Positions 1 through 9,250 of a DNA stretch of 64,000 nucleotides are shown piece by piece. A model generated the notes under the pieces. The model was not told where the DNA came from. It searched no databases and saw only the letters and a list, made by a program, of their open reading frames with translations. This DNA comes from Melitaea cinxia (lineage: Eukaryota; Arthropoda; Insecta; Lepidoptera; Nymphalidae). Numbering within the stretch: the stretch's first letter is position 1; every line of letters begins with the position of its first letter. The stretch spans positions 16,116,766-16,180,765 of the forward strand of contig NC_059401.1 of the NCBI RefSeq assembly GCF_905220565.1, in the 5' to 3' direction. Both the position numbers and the translations under genes were made by a program.

Positions 1-885
1 GGAACTTATAGCAGTTTTTATGTAGACTTGTTATATTACTAGTAAATCTTTGCTGTATCTTCTATTAAAATGTCTTAACTAATTAATTTCAGAACAATCA
101 AGACGGTAAAAAACTTGTCTTAAATTAAATCATTCATATCGTAGAGGTAATAATAACAATCAATCTGTGGCTACTTAAACTTCAAATATTCCAACAAACG
201 TTGCCAAGAAAACGAAGTGTGAAATACAACACTCAGTTTAAATTCGTTTAATCCAGCCAGCAGTTGTTCCCTTATCCTTAGCGTTGGCAACGGCGCATAT
301 GCCTCGTTCAGATGTTCCCGATTTTTATTTCAGTTTGAGAAGCATTGTCAGCTCGTTTGTTATACTAAAGAAAAATTCTCTCTGTTTGATATATTTTGAT
401 GATACTCGCAACTTGATACTTTATAGTTCATTATGAATAAAATTGTACCAAAATAGTTAATTTTAGAATAAAATCAATACACTAATAGCGAAGTCGTTTT
501 AATTATACCTCGATTGCTTGCCCCAAAACTTAATTTATTTCGCAAAACAAGAAACCGATTTCACAATTTACGGGAGGTATCCTAATTGAAAAATCTAAAT
601 TCTTCGTTAATTTCGTTTAAGTCAATTTATCTTATTTAATCAAGCGCGAACACTCGAAGGAAAATAGGCGAAAATTTTGCAAGTATCTCAATAAAACTTG
701 CACGGGAGTTGAAGAGCCGAAGTTGGCCGAAATATTCAACGAATTCGATACCTACGCACACAAAGCCAGTGAGAGCCTCTTGAACTAAATTTAAGCTGAG
801 GAATATTGTTGCCGTTAAACTAATCAACGGGTAAAAGCTGAAATCAAATATAAAATATTCTCCTTAAAGCATACATCCCTTATAT
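1..885. other. AT-rich DNA without recognised features
   Basis: No exon, RNA gene or known repeat is recognised here. A slightly GC-richer patch near 250-330 does not sit in a long open frame. The 63-codon open frame at 636-827 on the minus strand matches nothing known and is within chance length for this composition. Confidence 0.5.
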
Positions 886-1035
886 ATTACTAGCTGTACC
901 GTGTGCGCGTTGCTGCGCTTTTTTTATTTTTTTTTGCTCGTACCAACTCAGAAACTTTTGTGGGCTCAAGCACTAAACTTTGCTAGAGATCATGACATGA
1001 TCATATGCATAGTTTACGATACTATAAAGGACATA
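886..1035. repeat. Interspersed repeat, copy 1 of a family also at 57.4 kb
   Basis: The segment starts with ACTAGCTGT, then a T-rich run, then CGTACCAACTCAGAAAC and GCTCAAGCAC. The same order of blocks occurs at 57424-57545, so this is a dispersed repeat and not unique sequence. The ACTAGCTGT-type start resembles the end of common lepidopteran repeats. The element class is not clear from two degraded copies. Confidence 0.6.
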
Positions 1036-1250
1036 CAGACAAATATTCATTATATATAGAAGATATAGATATTAAACAAATATAAACAATAATATTTTTT
1101 ATCAGCTTTATTTTATTAGTGATCGGTTCCTTAACGTTATGAAATATTTTTTTTTAGCAGCCTATTTAACTGGTTCCTTGATATCTGAATCCTAAGTTTT
1201 TTTTTTATTTTTATAAATGGTGTATTATATACATTTTTGAATATCATATC

Positions 1251-1255
1251 AAAAA
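1251..1255 (-). terminator. Pol III T5 terminator of the unit 1 tRNA-like gene
   Basis: Five T residues on the minus strand lie 4 nt past the discriminator base of the tRNA-like sequence, the usual distance for RNA polymerase III termination. They form part of the 15-bp inverted repeat at 1243-1257. Confidence 0.5.
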
Positions 1256-1259
1256 TTGA

Positions 1260-1332
1260 CCGCTCCAGCGGGATTCGAACCCGCGTCTCCGACTGACCGT
1301 GTCGGCGCTCTAGCCAATTAAGCTATGGAACG
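1260..1332 (-). tRNA. tRNA-like gene, unit 1 (anticodon position GGT), odd anticodon loop
   Basis: The minus strand folds into a regular 73-nt cloverleaf: 7-bp acceptor stem (one G-T pair) with discriminator G, 4-bp D stem, a perfect 5-bp anticodon stem CCGAC/GTCGG, 4-nt variable loop, and a perfect 5-bp T stem around TTCGAAT. The A box TAGCTTAATTGG and B box GGTTCGAATCC fit the Pol III consensus exactly. The anticodon loop is ACGGTCA, which puts GGT (Thr codon ACC) at positions 34-36, but position 33 is C instead of the nearly invariant T. That makes a working translator tRNA doubtful. It is more likely a tRNA-derived repeat that kept fold and promoter, although a real tRNA-Thr-like gene cannot be excluded. 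Confidence 0.6.
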
Positions 1333-1561
1333 ATGTACCCGCTAGAGCGAAATTTTTGATATGATGATTTTTATTTTCGGTTTAAGCGAACCGTGGCGCC
1401 GTCTATAGTGAGTTCTTTACAGAGACCCGTAACTATTCAAAGTTTCATATTACAATGAAAATCTTTGACAGGAGACGACACCATGCTATTTTTAATATGT
1501 ACGATTTTATTTTTGTGTTACCCTCACATTAGGAATTCTAAACATTTTTGAATATCATATC

Positions 1562-1566
1562 AAAAA
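1562..1566 (-). terminator. Pol III T5 terminator of the unit 2 tRNA-like gene
   Basis: Same position relative to the tRNA-like sequence as in unit 1. Confidence 0.5.
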
Positions 1567-1570
1567 TTGA

Positions 1571-1643
1571 CCGCTCCAGCGGGATTCGAACCCACGTCTC
1601 CGACTGACCGTGTCGGCGCTCTAGCCAATTAAGCTATGGAACG
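1571..1643 (-). tRNA. tRNA-like gene, unit 2
   Basis: This is the duplicate of the cloverleaf in unit 1. The only change is one base in the T stem, which turns a C-G pair into a T-G wobble (GTGGG/CCCGC), so the fold survives. A box, B box, anticodon loop ACGGTCA and the downstream T5 at 1562-1566 are the same. The same doubts about function apply: C at position 33, and repeat context. Confidence 0.6.
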
Positions 1644-1968
1644 ATGTACCCGCTAGAGCGAAATTTTTGATATGATGATTTTTATTTTCGGTTTAAGCGA
1701 ACCGTGGCGCCGTCTATAGTGAGTTCTTTACAGAGACCCGTAACTATTCAAAGTTTCATATTACAATGAAAATCTTTGACAGGAGACGACACCATGCTAT
1801 TTTTAATATGTACGATTTTATTTTTGTGTTACCCTCACATTAGGAATTCTAAACATTTTTGAATATCATATCAAAAATTGATTGATCTTATTTTCCTTAC
1901 CAAAAGCTTGAATACGAATTTTTAGGAAAATTATCTATCATATCAGAATTGATAAGCGCTTCACATTC

Positions 1969-2154
1969 AATGGATCCCCCAGTAGGATTTTCTCCTGTGT
2001 TGGGGGTCCGGAAACACATAAAATACACAAACACAACGCCCAGACCACGACTAACATCTATATGGTCGATACACATGTCTGTCGTGAGCGGGAATCGAAC
2101 CCGCGACCGCCAGCGCAACAGCCAGTGCTATTACCACTGCGCTAACGCGTCGTC
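1969..2154 (-). mobile_element. tRNA-headed SINE, type A
   Basis: The 5' end is at about 2154. A tRNA-like head follows, with A-box-like GCGTTAGCGCAGTGG and B-box GGTTCGATTCCCG (2088-2106), then a body reading about TGGTCTGGGCGTTGTGTTTG, and a tail with CCCCCAACACAGGAGAAAATCC. The head is like that of the SINE at 30045-30389 but the tail is different. It lies 8 bp from the next SINE in the same orientation. Confidence 0.75.
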
Positions 2155-2161
2155 AGAAGTA

Positions 2162-2500
2162 TCGCTTCAGCCCGTAATATCCCACTGCTGAGCATAGGCC
2201 TCTTTCTACATATAGGAGAAGGATTAGAGTTTAATTCACCACGCCGCGCCAATGCGGGTTGATGGATATATTCCCTAGTGTAAGTAACGATCGCTATCAG
2301 GTGTACAAGATAACAACCGGGACTGACATCTTAACGTGCTCTCCGAGACATGGTGGGGATCCACAAAGACTAACAACCAGACCGGAAATAAATATTTGTA
2401 TAAATAGAAATATCCACTCCAAGCGGGAATCGAACCCGCGACCGTTGGCAATTAGGCGCCGCCAACACGGAACACGCACCATTACACCAGAGCGGTCGTC
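2162..2500 (-). mobile_element. tRNA-headed SINE, type B, near full length
   Basis: The head starts near 2500 with GACCGCTCTGGTGTAATGG and has a B box at 2423-2440. The body holds the blocks CGGAGAGCACGTTAAG and ATAGCGATCGTTACT and a block like AATATATCCATCAACCCGC. The 3' end (2162-2215) reads like GGCCTATGCTCAGCAGTGGG followed by a GGCTGAAGCG-type end, which resembles the RTE LINE tails elsewhere in the window. Related copies lie at 30045-30389, 35196-35298, 47054-47213, 52808-53175 and 54998-55080, all on the minus strand. Short frames across it are translations of the repeat. Confidence 0.85.
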
Positions 2501-3004
2501 AAATAATAATTCAAAAGTATGTAAATATGTAATTTAAAGAAAAATATGTTCATATAAATATACAGATCATTCCAACATAATTATATCTTACATAACAGAA
2601 ACTGACTTTTAAACAACTAGAGGCGGTAAAGTAAAGCGTATCGCGTATTAAATATATAGTAATTAAAAAAGCAACGTACAACAAATAATAAACACGGTTC
2701 TGGTTTATTATGAACAAGATTTTGGTTTGTACGAAACAAAATCATCTACAACCACTTTATGAGGAAACTTCACGTTGAGTAGTCTTCAGTAATTAGAAGG
2801 GATTACACGCGGGCGACTGCGCTACGCCTTGTGACTTAACCATAAAAGAGCTGTTTACTGCTTCACCAAGTATCTAGTATGAAATTATCAAGAGAATCAG
2901 GCTTAAATTGATCGCTCGAGCGGAAAAAAACAAAGCGCTCGCTTTTCGGATTACAGTCAGTCGATTTTATTAACATTTTCTAATTAATAAATAAAATGGT
3001 AGGT
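2501..3004. other. No recognised feature
   Basis: AT-rich spacer between two SINEs. No open frame of note and no repeat recognised. Confidence 0.4.
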
Positions 3005-3298
3005 AACTGAGGTAGGGCACAGCAGGAATTTCCTGCTCAAAACATGGAGCAGCCCGAATGGGGTAGTACCTCGACCTTACAGAAGATCACAGCTAAATAA
3101 TACTGTTTTCAAGCAGTATTGTGTTCCAGTTGGTGAGTAAGGTGACCAGAGCTCCTGGTGAAGGGAAGGAGGGATCGGGCCGGCAACGCGCTTGCGATGC
3201 TTCTGGTGTTGCAGGCGTCTACAAGCTACGGCAATCTTTTACCATCAGGTGAGCCGTACGCTTGTTTGCCGACCTAGTTATATATATAAAAAAAAAAT
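3005..3298 (+). mobile_element. A-tailed SINE, family C, near full length
   Basis: The element runs from about TAGGGCACAGCAGGAATTTC to an A10 run at 3288-3297. Diagnostic blocks are GAGCAGCCCGAATGGGGTAG, AGCTAAATAATACTGTTTTC, GCTTGCGATGCTTCTGGTG and CGCTTGTTTGCCGACCTAG just before the A tail. Other copies are at 17901-18163, 40310-40462 and 42225-42795 (minus), with degraded ones at 3323, 13700 and 61618. No clear Pol III boxes are seen, so it may be the 3' part of an A-tailed LINE instead of a true SINE. Confidence 0.8.
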
Positions 3299-3322
3299 CC
3301 ACCGCTAACTTTTAATTCAATA

Positions 3323-3431
3323 AAGTAGGAAACAGCAGAATATATCTTGCTCAAGTTTTTGGCTCTTACAGAAGATCACAGTCAAATAATAATGTTTTTA
3401 AGCAGTGTCGTGTTTCCGTGGTGTGTAATAG
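3323..3431 (+). mobile_element. Partial second copy of family C
   Basis: It carries the first half of the family: an AACAGCAGAATATATC-like start, CTTACAGAAGATCACAGTC and AAGCAGTGTCGTG, then stops near 3431. It follows the complete copy by about 25 bp in the same orientation, so it may be a partial tandem duplicate or an independent truncated insertion. Confidence 0.6.
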
Positions 3432-5240
3432 TCAATGTTTGAGAGGAGATCGTTTATTAAACAAGATTTGAATCTTAATAAGATAATACCATGAGTGATA
3501 GATTTGAGAAATGACTTAAGCGAAGTTGAACAAAAAAGGAAAAGTATAGTTTTAAAACTCATTTTATATATTGCTAGGTTAAACTTAACAAGTTCAAATC
3601 ATCTATGAAAGAACATGGACACCAATGTTTACTTATATATTCTAGGTTGATGCAAAAGAGCAAAGTGTTAGTTCTAAGACAACAGAGTAGGTGATAATTG
3701 TTTTTGTGTGATATTGTCACTTGATTTTCATTTCAAGGTCAAATATTGGCTTCAACTCATTAAAAATTAGGTAATAATAAAAAGATAGCCCTGAACATAA
3801 TAAATTTTATTAAATCTTCACCATAAACGTATGATGCATTCAATCGATACGATCGCTAACTAGTCTGTAATGTATTGAAAGACTACACAGACTGACAGAA
3901 ATGAAAACTAACCCTATTCAGTTTTAAAAAATACACATAATTTAAAACGTATGTGGTATATACCTATAGTTTAGTGTACTATTAGCGCAAATGTATAGTT
4001 GTATATTATAGATGATTATGATTATTGAACATCCTGTATGCACACGGGCGATCACTGAGAGACAACTACGTACACAGCGCGCTAATAATATGTATGGTGA
4101 GCGTACAACTGCTTACATTGTGCCTCGACTGATTAACAACCTATCCTTAGATTTATGCAAAATTATTTCAAATAGAAATATCAAAAATAAATTAAAACAA
4201 CATTACCTAAATATTTTGAACTAAACATTTACTTAAATTGTATTTTATTGTATTACTGTATTTATTTATAATATTACAAATTGTTTTCGTATTTTCTTGT
4301 TATAAGAATTTGAACATTGTCTGTAACCATTATAAATAATGAATGTGTATAATTAGACTAAGATAGCACAGGTTGAAACCTTAGTGGTTTTTTGTTGCTA
4401 TTTTTTTTAATATTTCATGTATTACTTATAAACGATAATTAAAAAAAGTAACATTGTAGCAATCGTTGGTGTACAAAAAACATATAAACTTTGTTCCTTT
4501 TTAAGTTAAAAATATGTTTATCGACGAAAGAAGAAATGCAAGGTGATAGATATAAAATCATTTTAATCTGAAACTTACACGAACTTACAGATAAGACGAA
4601 ACCTTGTTTTGCCTTGATTTTTAATTATTTTTGATTATAGTTTGTATACCATGTTAAGAAATAACGCGTTAAAAAAGCGTTTCTCTTTTAAATTAATGAA
4701 AATGTAGGTACATTAAAATCAAGAGTAACACAAATCGTACATGTGACGTCACAAGTCTCACAAAATTGTGTCATTGAAAAATACTAATATAAAAGTTTAA
4801 AAATAGAACAAAAATCTTTATGTATACTTTGTAAAAGAAATTTAGTAAAAAATCGCATTGTATTGTGTTATCGCGACGTTTCGCACGTCCGTGCACGAGC
4901 GCTTCGCAAACATCACAAATGTATCGAGTGGACAAATATAATTCATACAATTCTAATCTTTAACACTATCAGAATACAAAATAAAATCGCTCCCAAGGAT
5001 TCAAATTTCGGTTCGTTATCAAAAAAAAATAGCAACATTTTTTGATCGAAATTCAATATATAAAAGGAATTGTCGAAAATTCGAGAAAGTAGTTTTAAAA
5101 TATTTTATTGAAAAGAAATTTTATATCTCCGCTCTAATCTAGTTTGAGAAACTGAACGCGGCGGTGAAACTTCGGAAATCGATCCAAAGAACGAAACTTA
5201 ATCTTATAATTCAGTTAGGTAGCGGTACAGAGCACGTCAT
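3432..5240. other. Long AT-rich stretch without recognised genes
   Basis: Only short unmatched open frames (70 codons at 4012-4224, 60 codons at 4863-5045). Nothing recognised. Confidence 0.4.
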
Positions 5241-5340
5241 ATTCTACAATAAGTAATAACATACCTATAAAAATAAATAAATTATTTAATATGTTGTTAA
5301 GCGATCACTCGAGGGTGACCGTACCAATTCAGCTACCTTT
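5241..5340 (+). repeat. 5' fragment of a common lepidopteran repeat
   Basis: Blocks AATATGTTGTTAAGCG, ACTCGAG and CCAATTCAGCTA match, in order, the start of the repeat at 14661-14852 (GAATGTTGTTAAGCGCATAA, ACTCGAGAATGAC, CCAATTCGG). The similarity ends where the inverted-end element at 5338 begins. Confidence 0.55.
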
Positions 5341-5538
5341 TGAAGTAAAACTTCATTCTGCACGCTTGACTAGATAGTTACAAAAAGTGTGATCGGGAGA
5401 GGCGAAAGGAGCAAGAGAAAACGCGAGCACACATTTTCTTTCTTTCTTTCTCTCATAGCCAGTTACGTTTCGTATATCTAAGACACAGTGCAGGCCTATT
5501 ATGCAAAAGTTTTACTTCAGTCGTGTGGTCTAAAGCAC
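5338..5538 (+). mobile_element. MITE-like element with 13-bp terminal inverted repeats
   Basis: TGAAGTAAAACTT at 5341-5353 is the exact reverse complement of AAGTTTTACTTCA at 5507-5519. The inside has a CTTTCTTTCTTTCTCTC tract, CATAGCCAGTTACG and GTGCAGGCCTATT. A second copy in opposite orientation is at 37210-37432 with the same inner blocks and one mismatch in one terminus. Similarity continues past the inverted repeat (TCGTGTGGTCTAAAGCAC, to about 5538), so the real end may lie farther out. There is no coding capacity, so any transposase would come from elsewhere. Confidence 0.7.
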
Positions 5539-8249
5539 ATTAGTTTTTTTTTTAATTTTTTTTGTGTACTTTGTAGAAGGTTCTCACGAAAAAAAACAAT
5601 AAGGAAATCGCCCAGAAAATTTCAGACAAATTTGTGATTATATAATCTGGACATGTTTGACAGTTCTTGAGTCAAAGTCTGTCAGGTTAGGTAAATGACA
5701 ATAAAAACTAGTTTAAGGCCATATTTTTTGACATTGTACCGTAGCTTTAGCAATAGCTATTTATAAATATTATTTTGCTGTAAGAGATGGTTATATTAGT
5801 TTTTTGGTTCAAATAAAAATATAGTTGGATATATTTTTAGCACAGAAAGCGTCAAAGCTATTACAAATATCCGATTTTATTACTGTTTGTGACATATAAT
5901 AATCTAACATAACATGTTCTGAATTGTTCATCATTGGCTGGCGGAAGTTATTGAAATACACAAAATAGACCCTCTTTTTTCATCTTGGGTTTCTTCACAT
6001 TTTTTATATGAACGCAAGTTTTAGTATTTTTTTTACTTCTAAGCTGGAATGGAATGAATAGGTAAGAGATATTATAAATATAGAATTAAAAGTAAAAAGT
6101 TCTATGTAGGTATATATATTTATGTATTTTTTCACTCATCAATAGTCTGACGTTTGAATGATGTTAAAGAAATGATGTAAAAAAAAAAAACGCATTCAAA
6201 TGCATAATATACAAATACTTGTACAGGTAAAAAAAGTTCGTATTCTAAAAACAAGTTTTTCATTCCTAATCAACTCTGCACTCGGATACTTTTAATCAAA
6301 TATCAATTTACATTCACTGTAAATCCTTAATTGAGAAAAATTTCACAGCAATTTCACGTGCTCGCTTTAAATTCGATGATAGATTCGAAAAGAAAACAAA
6401 TAAATCTAAGCATAACCGAAACAATCGTTTTCGTATCGCGATAATTCAATAAAAGTTGTTTGGAACGACAATTTAATCGCAAATAATGGCTTAGTTTTGC
6501 GCGAAAGTGTTACATAGTGAATGGTTATAATTGGAAAATGTCAAGCGCAGTGTGGCGCCCCGCGGAGCGGTCCGGATTAGGGTCTGCTGTCAGAACGTCG
6601 TCTCCGCTTTTGGTGTGATTCTGTCATAAGCTTAGTGCGTTTTGACAAATCAAATAAATGGAAAAGTATTATTAAAAAAGAAATAAGTTATATTCAAATA
6701 TTATGACACTTGGAAGTTTCAGAAGTTTTGTTTAATAAACGTAACGAAGGTTAATTTTTGAAATTGAACAATGGGAAATTATTTTTGATGTGCTTGATTA
6801 TTTTTGATGTTACTATTTATTGCTTATCTTTTCTTGATAGAACTACAATATTGATTAAAGATGAAGAAGACTGTAATATGAAGCATGAACAACTTAATAT
6901 TGTTTCTCGCTATGTTTTCTTTTGTACAAATTGATAGGAAATAAATATGTCCAAAAAAACTGAACAGTGACAAGAAACATTTTAATTTAAAACGCTATCG
7001 TCTACAAGTTGATCCTACTAGTAAAGAGGAAATTATTAGGCCGCGTTCGCCCTTTGCAACCTTTCTCTGCGTAAGACTAGCAGATCACAAACTTATTTTT
7101 AATCATAAACGTCTCCTGCATAAAGCCTCGCCTTTGGTCCGTAATGACGTTGTCAAAGTCAGATAGCTTGACGGAGTATGTTGATTTTCGTGAAATTTTT
7201 GCAACCCTTCATCTCCTGTTACTTTACTCACTTTGACTCCTTTGATACGCTCAGTTTATGTAATATAATTTTATAAAATTTTGTATTATGTAGATATATT
7301 TTGCAAGAAAATTTAACAGTTGGTATCCATCTAAACCTGTTTTGTATTTATATCTTTAGCGTTCTGGCTTCTTATCGTCTATGGCAATATTTCTATATTA
7401 TAATCTGTTATAAATTTAATATCTATTAAAATCTTTTTAAACAATTATATTTTCATATTCCGTATCGTTTCGTAACAAACAGGATTTCTAACTCAAAATA
7501 AAAACTTATATGGTCGAATCGTCACTCTAGATGAGACGAAAGGTTAAAATACCCAATCTTTAGTTTAATAGCATTCGTACAATTTAAACGTTTAAGAAGG
7601 ATAAGACACTAAAAGCTATTATTATAATTTCTATAAGCAGAACATAGCACAGCGAATCCGAGCAAGATATAGCTTATATAATAATATTTGTGTTAATATT
7701 AAGCAAGTTCTAGATCTGCGGTCTAAGTGTTGTCCTTGTGGGTATATCCTCGGTAGGGTAGCGCTTCGCTGCCTCGTTTATAGATAGGTATATATCTACT
7801 ACTAAAATATAACTATTGTAATTGAAACATCTTAAACTCGTCTTAAGAAAATAAAAATGATAATTATTTAATATAATTTTGTCAAAAAAATCGACTGTAA
7901 TTTATATCCACAAGTAATATAACCTGTACCAAATAAGTGTACATATATTGTAGCTAGAAAATAAGTGTACATATATTGTAGTTAGCAAATAAGTGTAAAT
8001 ATAATAAAGATAATTTCTATATAAAAATATAAAAAAGCAATACGTAGAATAGTCTTGATCAGTTGACTCGCGTCGACTTTTAGAAATTTTAAGACTAATT
8101 ATTAAGGCTTCTAGGATTCTAAAGTTGCGGTGAAGTACCGATGCATGTTAAAAAAAATAATAATATATGGAATAACAAAAGCACGGGCATAATAAGCCTG
8201 GTGGATATATCACATAATTAAAAAAAAAGTAATATAACCTAGGCAATTC
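5539..8249. other. Long AT-rich stretch without recognised genes
   Basis: Contains a 28-bp tandem repeat (listed separately) and a GC-rich patch at about 6545-6640 (GTGTGGCGCCCCGCGGAGCG) with no long open frame. No exon or known repeat is recognised. Confidence 0.4.
7931..8010. repeat. Short tandem repeat, 28-bp unit, about 2.7 copies
   Basis: AAATAAGTGTACATATATTG starts at 7931 and 7959, and a slightly diverged copy starts at 7987. The spacing is exactly 28 bp each time. Confidence 0.8.
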
Positions 8250-8480
8250 AACTAGCCCGTTGGCACAGTTTGTGGTGACTCTGCTTTCTGTTCCGCGGGT
8301 TACGTGTTCGATTTCCGTTTGAGTCTGGGTGTGATATATGTGTATTTATATATATGATATGTATGTATATTTATTTTAAAAAAAATAGCTATAACAGTCA
8401 GTTCTTACAAGTAACATAAGCAATAAGTTGCGTAATTTGGGAACAGACGGCTGTGTGTGAATAAATAAAATAAAAATGAA
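8250..8480 (+). mobile_element. tRNA-headed SINE, type D
   Basis: The head reads AGCCCGTTGGCACAGTTTG (A-box-like), then a B-box-like GTGTTCGATTTCCG (8303-8317), then GAGTCTGGGTGTGATATATG. The 3' part has CATAAGCAATAAGTTGC and GGCTGTGTGTGAATAAATAA before an AT-rich tail. This is a familiar lepidopteran SINE layout, distinct in head and tail from types A, B and C. It is the only copy seen here. Confidence 0.7.
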
Positions 8481-8768
8481 AAAATAGTCAATTATAAACG
8501 CATTGCTAGGAATAACTAAAAAACTAGATTTCTGATCTCGATTCAATTCAAATAAGGCCATGTAACAAACACCAATTTTTGATTAATTTTTTTTTTAAAA
8601 TTCAGTCCACCCTGTAAAAAGTAATGAGACACACAAATAAACCGCATAATAAAGCAATGCTATATGATATGCGTAAAGTGACGAATATGTCATGTGAGTT
8701 GAATTAATGTGACAATCGAGGATAGTTCATAACGATTACGATTAATATTCATTCAGTCGGTCAGTCAG

Positions 8769-9250
8769 TTCAGCCTATTGCAGTCCACCGTTGGACGTAG
8801 GCCTCCCCAAGCTCGTGTCAGATATCTCGGTTTTCTGCAATCCTCATCCAGCCTACACCGGCAATCTTACGTAGATCGACGGTCCTACGGGCCGGAGGAC
8901 GTCCCACACTGCGTTTGCCAAGACGTGGTCTACACTCCAGGACTCGTCTGCTCCAACGGCCATTGGTCCAGCGACACAAATGACCAGCCCACTGCCACTT
9001 CAACTTGCTAATTCTGTGGGCTATGTCAGTTACTTTAATTCTCTCGCGGATAGTGTCATTTCTAATCCTATCTTTGAGAGAAACCCCAAGCATAGCCCGT
9101 TCCATTGTACGTTGAACGACTTTAAACTTGTGGACCAATCCCTTCGTCAGTGTCCACGTCTCGGCTCCATATGTAAACACAGGCAGGACGCATTACTCGA
9201 AGACTTTTGTCTTCAAGCATTGTGGAATCTTCGAAGTGAAGACCTCTGAC
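8769..9250 (-). pseudogene. Broken 3' end of an RTE-type LINE (C-terminus of endonuclease-reverse transcriptase)
   Basis: The minus strand encodes the C-terminal region of the reverse transcriptase common in lepidopteran RTE elements, with FTYGAETWTLTKGLVHKFK, LKWQWAGHL and GKRSVGRPPAR. The frame is open from about 9180 to 8818. A TAA stands just upstream where Gln (CAA) is expected before CVLPV, and a TGA stands where Trp (TGG) is expected before HELGEAYVQRWTAIG. After the second stop the frame continues to the natural end of the protein at about 8772. The copy is therefore 5'-truncated and carries two nonsense changes. The polymerase domain proper is missing. The last 50 bp are shared with the short RTE-tailed elements at 20.2, 44.5 and 59.3 kb. 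Confidence 0.85.

Larger units (their letters stand above)
1231..1881. repeat. Tandem duplication, 311-bp period, each unit with a tRNA-like gene
   Basis: Two complete units (from 1232 and from 1543) are followed by a 28-bp partial third unit (1854-1881). Read side by side the two units differ at one base (G in unit 1, A in unit 2, in the T-stem of the tRNA-like sequence), so the duplication is very recent. Because the array ends with the same 28 bp with which each unit starts, a single unit flanked by 28-bp direct repeats could have given rise to it by unequal exchange. Each unit holds a minus-strand tRNA cloverleaf enclosed by 15-bp inverted repeats, then about 180 bp without recognised features. 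Confidence 0.9.

Noticed and set aside
1231..1881. LTR retrotransposon with 28-bp direct repeats as LTRs
   Set aside because: The direct repeats are far too short, no gag-pol coding exists and no primer binding site layout is seen.
2088..2154. SINE heads as true tRNA genes
   Set aside because: A and B boxes are present at 1969-2154, 2162-2500, 8250-8480, 30045-30389 and 52808-53175, but stems are disrupted and each is joined to a SINE body. Only the two cloverleaves at 1.3 and 1.6 kb fold properly.
2297..2537. Overlapping frames on both strands
   Set aside because: They cross the tRNA-like head of a SINE. Phrases such as IANGRGFDSRLE come from the B box and are typical of translated SINE heads.
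7931..8010. CRISPR-like array
   Set aside because: Units are directly adjacent with no spacers and number under three. A minisatellite in eukaryotic DNA.
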